A stretch of DNA of 64,000 bases. Origin: Neurospora tetraspora (taxonomy: Eukaryota > Ascomycota > Sordariomycetes > Sordariales > Sordariaceae). Of this stretch, positions 1 through 10,651 are shown in pieces. A program made the translations under genes and the position numbers. Each line of letters begins with the position of its first letter. Position 1 is the first letter of the stretch. Location of the stretch: assembly GCF_033439725.1 (NCBI RefSeq), contig NW_026944383.1, positions 3,968,001 to 4,032,000 on the forward strand, given 5' to 3'. The notes under the pieces are model-generated. The model worked only from the letters and a program-made list of their open reading frames with translations. It made no database searches and was not told the origin of the DNA.

Positions 1-360
1 AAAGAATTTCCTTTTTGTAATATATTTAAAATTTATAGAGTAGTTAGGATTTATATTGTTATAGCGGCTATAGATTTAATTGCGAGAATTTAGTAGCAGA
101 GATATCGTTATAGGCTGCTTAAAGGGTATAGAAGATTTTATAGAGGAAGATTCGGGCAATAAATCGGTAAGTATAACAGTAAGTATAATAAAGTAAGACT
201 CTTACAAGTAAAAGTTTGAAAGTTATTGTGACGAGGAAGTAATTTAGGAATAATATTATTTCTAGTTAGTTCTAGGAGGATTTTAGGGTATTTTAAGGTA
301 TATTTGGGTAGATCCAGCATAGTTTGTGTACTAGATTTAAAGGGGTGTATTAGAGGCTAG
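1..360. repeat. AT-rich RIP-like tract
   Basis: By hand count this block is about 30% G+C, against roughly 50% or more in the rest of the window. It is dominated by TA, AA and TT steps, and CA/TG dinucleotides look scarce. Stops interrupt most frames; the one 60-codon open frame on the minus strand (138-320) is low-complexity and matches nothing I recognise. This is the pattern left by repeat-induced point mutation on an old repeat or transposon in Sordariomycetes. The parent element cannot be identified. Composition returns toward normal between about 360 and 420, so this is the right edge of a repeat island that continues left of the window. Confidence 0.6.
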
Positions 361-962
361 AGGATCTACTAGGCATATACGTGCCCAGTTGGGCTGGGAT
401 ATACAGGATTTATCCAGATGCCAGAGCTTCGAGTCTGTAGAGCTAGTCTTACACACATATACACAATCAAGCTACGTTGAACCCCATATCGATTACCAGT
501 AATATCACACCTTGAGGTGGTCGGTGAGAACACGGAAATAAGGGTTAGGGTAATGGATGCATCTGATCTTCACACACTTGCATGCTGTTCATCCACTCTC
601 ACTTTCTCATCCCATCCACCGCCACGAACACATGAACCCGACTTTTCACATGGACCCAGCATTGTATTTATCTAGCAAAGGTAGCCGAATCATGACGGAA
701 CCGTGAGCGCCCACACTGAACTGACAACTCTGCCTCAATGTGTATTTCGTATTTTCACACATTATCTTGATGCGAGCACACGCTTCGGGACTTGGTAATT
801 CTGATCCCGGCTCCGGCCTCCGATGCAGAGCAAACCCGATCCGGGATGCAAAGTGGAGCCCGGATCGGATGTCAAAACGGACGTCCTCTCGACAAGTTTC
901 CGGAGCGGCATCGATCATCCATCTTTATTCTCTCTCTTCAGGCTAACCCCCCTCAGACCCCA
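361..962. other. Intergenic, no gene seen
   Basis: Normal-composition sequence between the AT-rich tract and the 3' end of the acetyltransferase gene. Several overlapping open frames exist on both strands (for example 646-918 and 792-1313), but none has family similarity or splice support. The right part is probably the 3' UTR of the minus-strand gene. Confidence 0.5.
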
Positions 963-1679
963 TCACTCCCTCCCAGGAAAGTACCTAAAAGAAGGCAAAT
1001 CAATCCAAACCGTTTCTTCCGCAACCTCACTGGGCCTCGCCTCCCTCGCCTTCCAAGTAAGAAAGTGTTCAAACCCACATTTCTTCAGGATATTCTGGCT
1101 CTTCCCATTTTCATCCGTCGTCAACGCCATCAGTCGTTCTTCCACCACCTCTTCTTTATTCTCATAAACCCCATCCCCGCCCCTCAACGTCCTCTCATCA
1201 CACTTCACTCCCACCACCTCCCTAGGCAGCGCCTTCCACAGCGGCAACCAAGCCTTCAAAAACTCGGTCGCGATGCCCTGCCCCCACGCCTCTTTCCTGA
1301 ACATGTAGCCTAGCTCGGGCCATCCCAGGCTTGAGCTCCAGTTGTGACAGCCGCCAATGCCGATCAGCTTGCTCGGGTCCTCTTTGAAGCAGATGGCGTA
1401 GTTGAATGATTTGTTGTTTCCTTCTGGCGAGAGGAAGTAGTCTAGCTTGACCTTGGTCTCGTCAAGACTGCTGTCAGGCTTGCCGGCCGAGGTCCAAATC
1501 ATGACCTCCGGTTGGGTGCGCAGCTCGTGCAGGGCCTCTAGATCGGAGGCAGCCAGAGGCCGAATGAGCAGCCTTTCTGTTGTGACCCACGGACGCTCCG
1601 AGATGAGCGGGAGAGGGAGGCAAGGGAGTGTTGACCTAACGGTGATGAAGGAGTCGGGAACCGGTGCTGCCTCTGCCAT
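963..1679 (-). CDS. GNAT-family N-acetyltransferase (RimJ/RimL-like)
   Basis: Single-exon protein of 238 residues. The N-terminal stretch TERLLIRPLAASDLEAL is the usual opening strand and helix of the Acetyltransf_3 (RimJ/RimL) type of GNAT fold. A central ELGYMFRKEAWGQGIATEF segment carries the acetyl-CoA pyrophosphate-binding motif A (W-G-Q-G-I-A). The C-terminal NILKKCGFEHF is the typical 'kinship' element of this family. The start is chosen at 1679 because the context CACCATGG is strong and the first conserved strand follows after about 35 residues. The protein most likely transfers an acetyl group from acetyl-CoA to an amine, but the substrate (protein N-terminus, small amine or antibiotic) cannot be read from sequence. 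Similar single-domain GNATs are abundant and mostly uncharacterised in filamentous fungi. No signal peptide is visible, so a cytosolic location is inferred. Confidence 0.85.
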   Translation of the reverse strand: MAEAAPVPDSFITVRSTLPCLPLPLISERPWVTTERLLIRPLAASDLEALHELRTQPEVMIWTSAGKPDSSLDETKVKLDYFLSPEGNNKSFNYAICFKEDPSKLIGIGGCHNWSSSLGWPELGYMFRKEAWGQGIATEFLKAWLPLWKALPREVVGVKCDERTLRGGDGVYENKEEVVEERLMALTTDENGKSQNILKKCGFEHFLTWKAREARPSEVAEETVWIDLPSFRYFPGRE

Positions 1680-2310
1680 GGTGTTTGATGAAGGGTATAC
1701 GATGTGGTATAATTTGGCGGTAACAGATAATAGGTGAGCAGGTCAAGTTGTTACGTATAATTAGTCACTTGAAATGCGTTCAGAGCAAGAAAAGAAAGCT
1801 GGGAAGAAAAGTTCAAAGTTTTCAAGGGAAGCGAGTTTTGTCTGGTATTACATGTCCACCCGCACATCCACTGCCCCCTGGCTTCTGCCTTCGCCGGATG
1901 AGTCAGGCCACCCAACGGGTATAAGTCTTCCAGTAGATTCCTGGTCACGTTCAAAGTAGCTGCAACGGTCCCCTATGCCAATGGCTTAACCGAACTTTCG
2001 AGGTGGCCGGCTCCTGGAAGTGATGTGTTGGATCGCTCAAGATATGGAAAAGCATCATCTTCCAAACTGGATCTTACCCAGCGTCCGCGTAGCAGCTGAG
2101 GCGTTCATCTGCTTTCCCCCATCACAGAGACGAGCAATGGCATTGCTGGAGCACGCAGTCTAGGTGTATGCAGCATCGACTTGCAGAACGAAAACCAACC
2201 ACATGCTTGACCATTTATTCATTCATGCTCGTTCTAGGGAGCAATGCAGGATATCCCATTTCCCGTGATGAAAACCTGAACCTCCCAATCCCAGCCACGA
2301 TAATAAACGC
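1680..2310. other. Intergenic between acetyltransferase and eL20
   Basis: Contains the promoter side of the acetyltransferase gene at the left and the 3' UTR of the eL20 gene at the right. No open frame with recognisable similarity and no RNA gene was seen. Confidence 0.5.
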
Positions 2311-3374
2311 TTAAGCAAAGGTAGCGGGGCGCTTGGCGCTGAAGATCTTCTTGTTGGAGATCTTGGGGACGCGGTGGGGAAGAGGGAAGGAGAGCTTCTT
2401 GGTAACAAGCTGCTTGATGTAGGGGCGCTTGATGTCCTCGGTCTTCTCGAGCTCAACGACCTTGAGGATCTGTGATAGGGAGTTAGCATGCTGGGGGCCT
2501 GGAAACAGGGGCGATGGGCGCAACGTACGTGGATGGACCTGAAGCGGGCACGGTGGCGGGCAGCCATGTCGGAGTAGAGAGCCTCGACAGCGGCGGTGCG
2601 GGAGAGCTCACGGTACTCCTTGTACATGTTGTGAGTGCCAGAGCGGGAGTCGTAGCGGATCCAAACACCGAAGTTCTTGACCTTCAGGGGGTGCTTCTCG
2701 GTGATCTGATAACAGGTTCATTAGTTTGTTGTTCCCAAAGATATCCATGCCGATTAGACGCTGCTACATACCACGTTGCAGGTGACGATCTCGCCGGTGG
2801 CCTTCTTGACCTTGCGGAGACCGCGAAGGAAGTACCAGAAGCGGGACTTAGCAACGACCGCATTGGGCGCAAAGATGCGCATGCGGTAGAGGGCAGGAGT
2901 CGGGTTGGACTCGGTGGGCAAGTGGCGCCCAATGACCTGGTACTCCTGGAGACGACCTGAAGCATGACGTTAGCTGCTGCTTCAATATCACCATCGTCAC
3001 CGTCCCCACGCGGCCCCAAAAGTATCAGTTGATATCGGCTTGGCTCTGTTGAACATTGGTTTCGCTGGGTCGTCGTCGTATTGTAGAAATCGCCCGGTTG
3101 TACTCGAACTCGGTTGTCCAGCTTTTGTCGGTCGAAACAGCCAATTCCCCACGGAGATCCATCTCTTTTCGTTTTCGAACGTGTCTGGACAGCCCCAGAA
3201 GGAGTCCCCAGCAGTAAATCCACCATTCCAATCGTGTTATATTGAAAGTCGCATCTCGTTGGGCAGCCGGTTTCGCGTTCGGGTTGTTGTTCGATGTTGT
3301 CACATTGCTGTCGCGATATTCACACTTTTGCAGGGGCCGGGACGACCAGAAAAAAGAATCAATCGCTTACCCAT
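2311..3374 (-). CDS. rpl20: 60S ribosomal protein eL20 (L18a family)
   Basis: Spliced protein of 174 residues, the normal length of eL20. Exons in transcription order are 3374-3371, 2956-2772, 2705-2529 and 2469-2311; introns are 414, 66 and 59 nt with GTAAGC/GTATGT/GTACGT donors and CAG acceptors, and phases agree. The product begins [15 protein letters not shown] and contains the hallmark [20 protein letters not shown], the [14 protein letters not shown] block and the C-terminal KFPLPHRV-type segment. It is a structural component of the large subunit. The first coding exon is only ATGG, so the start codon is separated from the rest by the 414-nt intron, an arrangement common in fungal ribosomal protein genes. 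A further GTAAGT at 3433-3428 and an AAG just before the ATG could allow an alternative leader intron. It is transcribed divergently from the CSN12-type gene. Confidence 0.95.
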
Positions 3375-4063
3375 CTTTTCAAAAGTTAGCGATGCTCAGA
3401 TAGCCGTGAGAATGCCAGGGAGCAAAGACTTACTGTGATTATTCGTCGCTAGGTACCGCGAGAATTTCGTTCTGTTGAGCTGAAGGATGTCTCGAATTAG
3501 CGGGCACGCGAGGAAAAAAATCCGGGTGTGCTTGTTAGGGCTCATCGTGCTCGGACCAAAAATTTCTGGGCCACACAACCTTTAGCCACAATGTGGCGGT
3601 GCGCCAAGCGACCCCCCGCTGTTTACCTCCTTGTGAAGGTGCACATGTGGGGCGGCAGGCACGCCTGGCCAGGCAACTGAACCGCGACTGCCAGGGAGCA
3701 TCCGTCGAATGCGAACGACCAGCAACTGAAGTGCAACGATGCAGTGAGCTCAAAGACCAATCACATTCCAGATTCCCATCTTTTTTAAGCTGCAAGCTTC
3801 CATCGACATTCACCTTCACGCGGTCACTCTCGAATTACATAACAGACACCGTCTTTTACTTTTCTCTCAGTTGGACAACCAATCGACCTTCAGTTTGGTC
3901 TTTCTGTCTGTCAAGGAAGGGTCCTGTTCTCAGCAAACAAGGCCGCCTGAAGCTCCAAAGCTACGTAGTCTAGGCCACCACCGCCTTGCGTCCGGATCCC
4001 ACACACCACGACACCAACAGCTAGCTGCCAGAGTGTGGCTCAGGGTGATATCAAGACACAAAA
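3375..4063. promoter_or_regulatory. Divergent promoter, eL20 / CSN12-like
   Basis: A 689-nt region between two divergent start codons. It holds two CCAAT boxes on the plus strand, at 3757-3761 (within GACCAATCA) and 3879-3883 (within ACAACCAATCG), the second about 180 nt before the CSN12-type start. Pyrimidine-rich stretches on the eL20 side fit a ribosomal-protein leader. The CCAAT boxes are seen directly; binding by the HAP/CBF complex is inference. Confidence 0.4.
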
Positions 4064-5643
4064 ATGGATTCACTCATTCGAACATTCTCAAATGCGCAGA
4101 CAAGCCGTGACGGATATCAGCTTGCGCAGACACTATCGCCTGATCTCCCACAGCAGCAACTTCAGGCCATCTGGAAAAGTTGCGGTCACCATGATGCCCA
4201 GAATGTCATAAAGCGCGGGATTCAGAATAGCACGTCAGGCTTCGAGAAACTGCCCAAGGACGAGGTGCAAGGCTGGAGTGATGTGTACCTTGCCTACTGG
4301 AAGGCCATTGGCGAGCTTCTCCCTGCTTTAAACCAGGCGCCGCAGTCTTCATGGACAAAAGTGTACGATGCGTGGAAGGAACTACTCTCTGCGTTATACA
4401 GAGGCTACATCGGTCAGGGGTTTGAAGCGTGGTCAATTCCGTGCCTATATGTCGTGGCCAAGAATCTGCGCATCTTCGCTCTGAAAGCCGATGAGGAGCG
4501 CAACAACAACGTAGCCGCCGGAGACACATCGGGCCAGATCTTCCAGGATGACTTTGACCCCGAATCAGAACAACATCAGAAACTGGAGGACTGCGCCCGT
4601 CAGTTGAACAGGATCTTCACGCTGTGTCTCAATGACAGGTACTACTACTTCTCTCACCGTTTGCATGCTTCAAGATGGACATCACTAACCATGTTACAGA
4701 GCACCCTTGGAGGAGTCACGGAAATGGGGTATTTACTATATCATCAATCTTCTGTTCAAGACGTACTTTAAGCTCAGTTCGGCCAGTTTATCCAAAAACA
4801 TCCTCAAGACATTGTCGGCTTATCGAGGTGACATGCCGCCCCTGTCCGCCTTCCCCAAGTCACAGCAAGTGACGTTCAAATACTACGAGGGAGTTCTGTG
4901 CTTCTTGGAGGAGAATTATTTCCAGGCTGAGGAGCACTTGACACAGGCGTGGTCCCTCTGCCACAAGGATGCCATGAAGAACAAAGAGTATGTTAACACA
5001 TCCCTCAATTCCAAGCCCAAACCGAACAAGTTACACTAACTCCTGCTTATTAGGCTCATCCTCACCTACCTCGTCCCTTGCCACCTCCTTACGACACACA
5101 CTCTCCCAAGCCAAAAGCTCCTCGAGCCGTACCCCCGACTCCAGAAGCTCTTCCTGCCACTATCCAACTGCATCAAGAAAGGCGAGCTGCACGCATTCGA
5201 CCTGGCTCTCCAGCAAGGCGAGGATGAGTTCGTCAAACGACGCATCTACCTGACCCTGGAGCGTGGCCGCGACATTGCGCTGCGCAACCTCCTGCGCAAG
5301 GTCTTTATTGCTGGCGGGTTCGAGGAGCCCAAGGTGGAGGGCGGTCCGCGGGTGCGGCGCACTCGCATCCCCGTCGCCGAATTTGCTGCCGCTATAAGTC
5401 TGGGGAGCAAGCAGACGCTTGAGACGGATGAGATTGAGTGCTTGATGGCGAATATGATTTACAAGGTAAGTGGACGGTACTCCTGGGAAAACTACACAGA
5501 GTACCAGACACATTTGTTATCCTCGTCTCAAATAACCACTAATCAACTTAAAATTCTAGGACCTCATGAAGGGCTACATAGCACGCGAGCGAGGCTTTGT
5601 GGTGCTTAGCAAGAGCGGTGCCTTCCCCGGAACTGGAGTATAG
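4064..5643 (+). CDS. csn12: PCI-domain protein, CSN12 / Thp1 family
   Basis: Four exons (4064-4638, 4700-4987, 5054-5465, 5560-5643) encode 452 residues; introns are 61, 66 and 94 nt and every junction keeps phase. The protein starts MDSLIRTF and has the family's [17 protein letters not shown] block across the first junction. This is followed by TPR-like helices ([19 protein letters not shown]-type) and a C-terminal PCI/winged-helix region with [16 protein letters not shown] and a final [16 protein letters not shown] segment. Proteins of this family are either a COP9-signalosome-associated subunit (yeast Csn12, with Thp3 in transcription elongation and splicing) or the PCID2/Thp1 subunit of TREX-2 mRNA export. 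Sequence alone does not fully separate the two; the length of about 450 residues and overall pattern fit fungal proteins annotated as CSN12 homologues. Acts in nucleus and cytoplasm by inference. Confidence 0.9.
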
Positions 5644-6747
5644 TGTTCCAAACTGTGATCGGGCGAATGCCAGCAGTAGCGGTACATTGAGTGGACGGAG
5701 GGTGACTGGGAGTAGAATCTGAAGTCCGCTTCTGGAGGTCGGGTTTAATCAACCCAAACCCTTACATGGAGAGAGGTAGTCGTGTAGTACTCATCTTCCT
5801 AGGCTGCGCTACTACTACCAGGTGAGTACCGCTCTGCTCTGCTGGTGGCCTGGTGGGTAAGAAGGTCCTTCGGATAGACAAAAACGAGCCGTCAGACGTC
5901 TATACATACTTAATCCGAGTTCAAGGGATGACAGTTTCAAATAAGACATCGCCAAATGCCTGCTTTTGGCGTGGTGTTCACGGTCATGTTTGTGAAGAAC
6001 TTCACGGTGACGCAGGAACAAACAAATGGCTTCGGTCTAATCAGTCACAATCAGGAGGTCTGGGACAAGCTTGCATCACAGCCATGACTACAGTATGAGA
6101 TATTTGTGAAGTGTTCATGAATCACATCTTTCTTCGATCGATTAACCAAAATGTCAAATATTCAGACGGCATAGTTCACATTGCAACCAGTTTAGTGGAG
6201 GGTATCAAAGGAGTGAATCTCCCCTCTCTGTTCAGTTTTAGTGTTTTAAATTCCCGCTGTACTGACGCGGATTCTCCATTCTGCCCATATCAAGCCATAT
6301 TGGCGGCCCGTCAAGAGTGCTGGTAAGTATAGTCTTAGCTCAACGAGCGGCGTATAGAACTAAAAGCCCCGCAATCACACACACACATACACGTTCTGTT
6401 CCCACTCTTGTCCGGTCTCCAGATTTATTTTGTCCAGAAACCAGAAATACCACAAAGACCAGTACATACAATGTTCACATAATCCAGTCGTGTCCATCAT
6501 GCCGTGATAGCTTTCGTCCGTCCTTGCTCCAAACTGGGAAATTGCAAGCTCAATTTTGGTGATATAGCCGAAAACAAACCTTCCCCAACGCCATGTGATA
6601 GAAAAACACCGAGTGATAACATGTACGAGTAGAAAGTATGACCAAATGGATCTTGAAGATAGAGAGCCATCCGTCTTGAAAATCACAAACCTTCGGAAGA
6701 TGTGTGAAAACAGGAACCTAAGTGGGAAAAGAAAGTAAAGTAAAGAA
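5644..6747. other. Intergenic, convergent
   Basis: Convergent gap of 1.1 kb between the CSN12-like gene and the BTB gene, so it should hold two 3' UTRs. A consensus-like donor GTGAGT occurs at 5821, in the likely 3' UTR. No protein or RNA gene was recognised. Confidence 0.5.
6376..6392. repeat. Short CA microsatellite
   Basis: A short run of CA dinucleotides with one CATA interruption in the convergent intergenic gap. It lies outside any predicted coding exon. Confidence 0.7.
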
Positions 6748-7909
6748 CTACGCTTGGGAGCCGTTCTCGTTGCCGGAGCTTTGTTGGGGGGTGTCTTGTT
6801 GGGTGCTGCTAATGGGGATTAGTCTAGTCAGAGACATGGTCCTCTACCCCCTTGCCACGAGGGCTTGCTTTGTAAAGGGGACATCAGAAAGGAGACTTAC
6901 GAGGCAACCGAAAGGTCATCAACATGATTACACAACGCCACAAACAAATCAAAGAAAAGATCGCTGCCACCGTGAAACATCTCCAGTTGCATGGTACCGC
7001 TGCGCTTGAACGTGTCGCGGCCGCGGATGATGAGCGCAAGATAGTGAGCCCGAAGCTTGGAGTCAGTGTCGGGGGTGTTGGCGTAGGCGTATCTGGCTGA
7101 AGTCAAGATGGTGCTGGCCACTATTCCGCATTCTGCATGCACACACAGATTTTCGAGTCAGTTCAAAAGGTGGGACACGATAACATAAACGGAGAGTAAG
7201 GTATTTAGCAAAGTCAAGAAAATGAAATGGACTTACGAAGTCCTTGCTTCCTTAGGGCAATCCTCTTCAACTCTTCCAGCCCGTACTTCTCTCCAGCGCA
7301 GTAAATCACCGTGTCCTTCAACACTTGGCCATCCACCGAGTGATGATAGATGGTAGGAGCCTCCCGGCCGCCGCCGCTTCCGTTCCTCCCTGCTGCTGCT
7401 GGCTCCACCAGTTCCCACGTGTTCCGTCTCTTATCTTGAACAAGGCGGGGGTGGTAGTCGCCTTTGTAGAGGTATTCGAGCACCGAGGAGAAGATCTCGG
7501 GTTCCTCGTTGGGGAGCAATATTCGCTTGGTTTCCCCTTCGGAGAATTGAGTGTCGAGGACGTTCTTGAAGAAGGGAGAGGCGGATAGCACGTTTTCGTG
7601 GGCGGCGAAGATTCGCGTTTCTTGTCCGATTACGAGGGTGACGATGGGTGAGATGGGGTTGGGGTTACTACTGAAAACAACGATATCAGAGGAAGGTCGA
7701 AGTGAAATTTATTTCAAAGTTAAAACATACTCTGCACGAGCCACTATTCCGGTAACCGTCGTCGCATTAGGGCGGCGATGACGGGAATCATGTCGCCGCT
7801 TGGAAATACCAGCTTCTTTAGTGAGGGACAAGGACGAGTTCGATCTGACTAGCCTCGGTGGTCTTGAACCACTCTTGCTTTGGGGGATATCGAGGCGTCG
7901 AGAGGACAT
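6748..7909 (-). CDS. BTB/POZ-domain protein
   Basis: Four exons in transcription order (7909-7731, 7670-7237, 7132-6901, 6805-6748) give 300 residues. Start MSSRRLDIPQ has a good CACAATG context. The frame is also open upstream to an ATG at 8125, but the shorter start is preferred. After a basic Ser/Arg-rich tail of about 60 residues, a BTB fold begins with VTLVIGQETRIFAAHENVLS, continues ASPFFKNVL and IFSSVLEYLYKGDY, and is interrupted by a Gly/Ser insert typical of fungal BTB proteins. ALRKQGL-type helices follow. Such proteins often act as Cul3 adaptors or transcriptional co-factors, but the substrate is unknown. The last junction is optional: the donor after LSVAS is GTAAGT, so failure to splice stops translation at TAA immediately, whereas splicing adds a polar tail ending NENGSQA. 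The spliced form is preferred because a branch-like CTGACTAGACTAAT and an AGCAG acceptor are present. Confidence 0.8.
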
Positions 7910-9345
7910 TGTGAGACGATTGTTATCAATCACTTTATCTCTTTCCAGTGGTGCAGTTCTCCGAAGTGGAAGGTGACAATCAGGCAACCGATTGTATCGA
8001 CACAAAGATATCAGGGCGTCATGTGTCGGCGAGGAAGGCACTTGATGGTCGAATGCGATACAAAGCGACGAAGACTTGTTCGTATCGACTGTATCGGTCG
8101 GGTGGTGATATCTGGTAGATGTCACTCATCTACCCGCCGAAAGTGCCGAGTGAGAGCCTGGGATTCTACGCAGAAAAGAGGGGGAAAGCCTTGTTAATCA
8201 TTGATGGGCAATACACCAGCTTATATATGAACGCGCAGCGCATAATCGAATACCTAGTCGCTTCCGTTTGTGCACTAGGCTCCAACCAGTCTTGAGTGGT
8301 ACGTTGAACCTTGATGAGCAGATAGAGCGGTAGCCTTGGCTGGCACAACCTGCAGTATCTTTCACACCATCAAACGTGATTTGACGCGTTAAGTGTTCGA
8401 GGTGGGAAACGGGATATGCGCACGAGATCACCTGATGGCGCGCTAGTCCATTTCGAGGTCGCTGACCTGGGGGTCGACATCGGTCGGCCTCCCTCCTCTT
8501 TCCTTGTCATGGTCGAAAATGGCCCGGAATGGGATCGATGGATCATGGATGATATGCAAGGGCGAGGGGAGCCGGGGGTGGTGGTGCGGGATGGTGAGTG
8601 GGATGGTGGGATGGTGGCAGTCACATACAAACCGCGATTAGGGGTAAGAACACTGGAATGGATCGTTGATTGGCGTAGAGTCTTACGCCCGAGACAATCT
8701 GACCCGTAACTTCCAAGATTGGTGGTGTTTCCGCAGCTGTTTCAGACTTCGGTGAGCCTGGGGCGATATGATGGCTTTCAACGATTCACAAGCTCACAAG
8801 GCTGCCTTCATTGGACTTGGCATGGCTTGATGCCTGGTAATGAACCAAGATCATCGAACGAGATGGAAAGCTACCCGAATCTCGCCGTCAGCTTCAGCCA
8901 TGAATCGGCTCGTTCGAGTTCATATTCCTCTGAGGTAAAGCCCCGACACGCACCTCTCTTGTCGACTCTCGTCATATTCCAGCCTTCACCCGCTTGAAAG
9001 CTCCGACAAGAGAGCCTCAGTTCCTATTGCAACTACCCGTGTCATACAGCACGCAATACACTTTGTAACACGACAGCATCAGAGCCCCTGCGCCTCCATG
9101 ATGTGATGCAAGGACGACATTGGCCTCAAACTGCCTCGCCTGGACGGTACCTCAGTGGACCTCACTGGTAATGGCCGATGTCTTCGTTTGCTGTCTCTCA
9201 TCAAAGTGCTCCGTCTCTCCTCTCTGGCTCGGCCGCTGCCATGTTTGTCCATGGTAAGTTCCGTAGCCATGAATGAGCAATTGTGCGGCCCACGTTCGCC
9301 AGACCAGTGTGGATTTCTGCCGCTACGCGATTGATGCCTGCAGTC
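7910..9345. other. Intergenic, nothing identified
   Basis: A 1.4-kb gap between two minus-strand genes. It should include the BTB promoter (left) and the 3' UTR of the hydrolase gene (right). The plus-strand open frame 8416-8709 (97 codons) has no recognisable domain and no clear splice partners. A small intron-rich gene cannot be excluded. Confidence 0.4.
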
Positions 9346-10651
9346 TCAGCCGTCATCCAATGCTTGCTTTGTCAGTCGCACAATGCCAAGGGCAGCCAGC
9401 CTCTTGCCTTCGACTCTCATAATGGCATCGCTGTGAAACGCCGCCGGAGACTTGACCCGTTCAACCGGCAAGCCTAGGTCCTGGCATCTTTCGAGCAGAC
9501 GCTCGGCATGTTCTGGGGGAACTAGCTCGTCTCTCTCGGCCTCGAGAATGAAGATATTTGGTGGTGGGCATCCCTTTTCCCTTGCCGTGTTGGCAATAGT
9601 TACCAGGTTTGCCCAGCTATCCAAATGATTGCGCAAAAACGGCCAAAGGTGCTTGTACGGGAGCCACTTTTGAGGGTATAGCGTCTCCAGCATGGTCCTG
9701 ACCGACAAGAACGGGGTCTCGAGGAGTAAGCCCCGGATTGGCACATTTTCTGGTATTCTGCCTGTCGCAGCGAGGTTGGTGGCCACACCGCAACCGATAC
9801 TCTGTCCCCAAAGCAGCAGAATGGGTTCAGGAGCCTCACTGCCTGGTCCATACAGTTGTTCATGATACTGAGAGATCCAACGCACACCAGCTTCAGCATC
9901 TAGCCTCAGACCAGCTTCTGAGGGTCGGCCCCGGGATGTCCAATATCCTCTGTAACTCAGGCAGACAAATGTTATCTGTAAAGGTGCCAGATTTGGGTTG
10001 TGGCTGTCACTGATATTTCGAAGCACCCATGACAAATCCGGCAATCGCGGCGGTATCGACGCGGCGTTCCCTGGTTATTCATATCAGCTGTGAATGTCAG
10101 ACCAACACTTCGGTATGGGAATACGAACCTTGAAAGTAGAGGACATATACATGGGCCCTCGCAGCCTTCTTATCAGTAGGGAACTTGCCTTTTTGCATCG
10201 GGACGGTTGTAACGGCCATCGCTAGATCCGTCCCGTCTGCGGCTCGAGTCCTCTCATCCGTCCACTTGATTCCACCGCAGTGGTTAGCGTAGTTGTCAAT
10301 GAGCTCCCACCGTGAATTGGGAGGGAATCCGGGCATGTATATGATCTTGTTCTGGAACACAACCAGCATCATACACTTCCACACATACAAGGCCACCAGA
10401 AGCCCCACGAACACGACTGGCGGCATCAGCGCTGTCGGAATGTGAATACATCTTGCAGTGCGGCCGCTACCAGCAACGGAAAATATGCATGGCTTGAATG
10501 TCAGGGGAACAGTCAAAGTCCTGACAGCAGTCACCCTAAGACCTGAACTTCCGATGTAGGTGCTACCCCGACGACAGTTTGGAAGTGAAGATATTGGACG
10601 AAGTCGTCCCAACCGGGCCCTTGAGGCGGGCACGAGACAGCGAGAAGCCAT
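9346..10651 (-). CDS. Membrane-anchored alpha/beta hydrolase (Bem46/ABHD13-like)
   Basis: Two exons (10651-10129 and 10070-9346), 415 residues, with a 58-nt intron splitting a glycine codon in YFQGNAAS, the oxyanion-hole strand of the fold. The first 70 residues are basic. A single transmembrane helix follows at about 75-99 (PPVVFVGLLVALYVW). The catalytic triad is visible: nucleophile in GQSIGCG (Ser265), acid in EAERDELVPPEH (Asp355) and base in AAFHSDAI (His387). Order and spacing match the Bem46/ABHD12-13/ABHD17-like serine hydrolases, small membrane-bound acyl hydrolases whose substrates in fungi are mostly unknown. The domain probably faces the cytosol or ER lumen. The donor GTTCGT is non-standard but the phase and the conserved strand support it. 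The frame stays open 203 codons upstream of the chosen ATG, so a longer N-terminus is possible. Confidence 0.85.

Noticed and set aside
541-550. Telomere-like AGGGTTAGGG
   Set aside because: Fewer than two TTAGGG units, flanked by ordinary sequence; expected by chance and not evidence of a chromosome end.
8416-8709. 97-codon plus-strand open frame
   Set aside because: Acidic, Trp/Asp-rich translation without a recognisable family or splice partners; kept as unassigned intergenic sequence.
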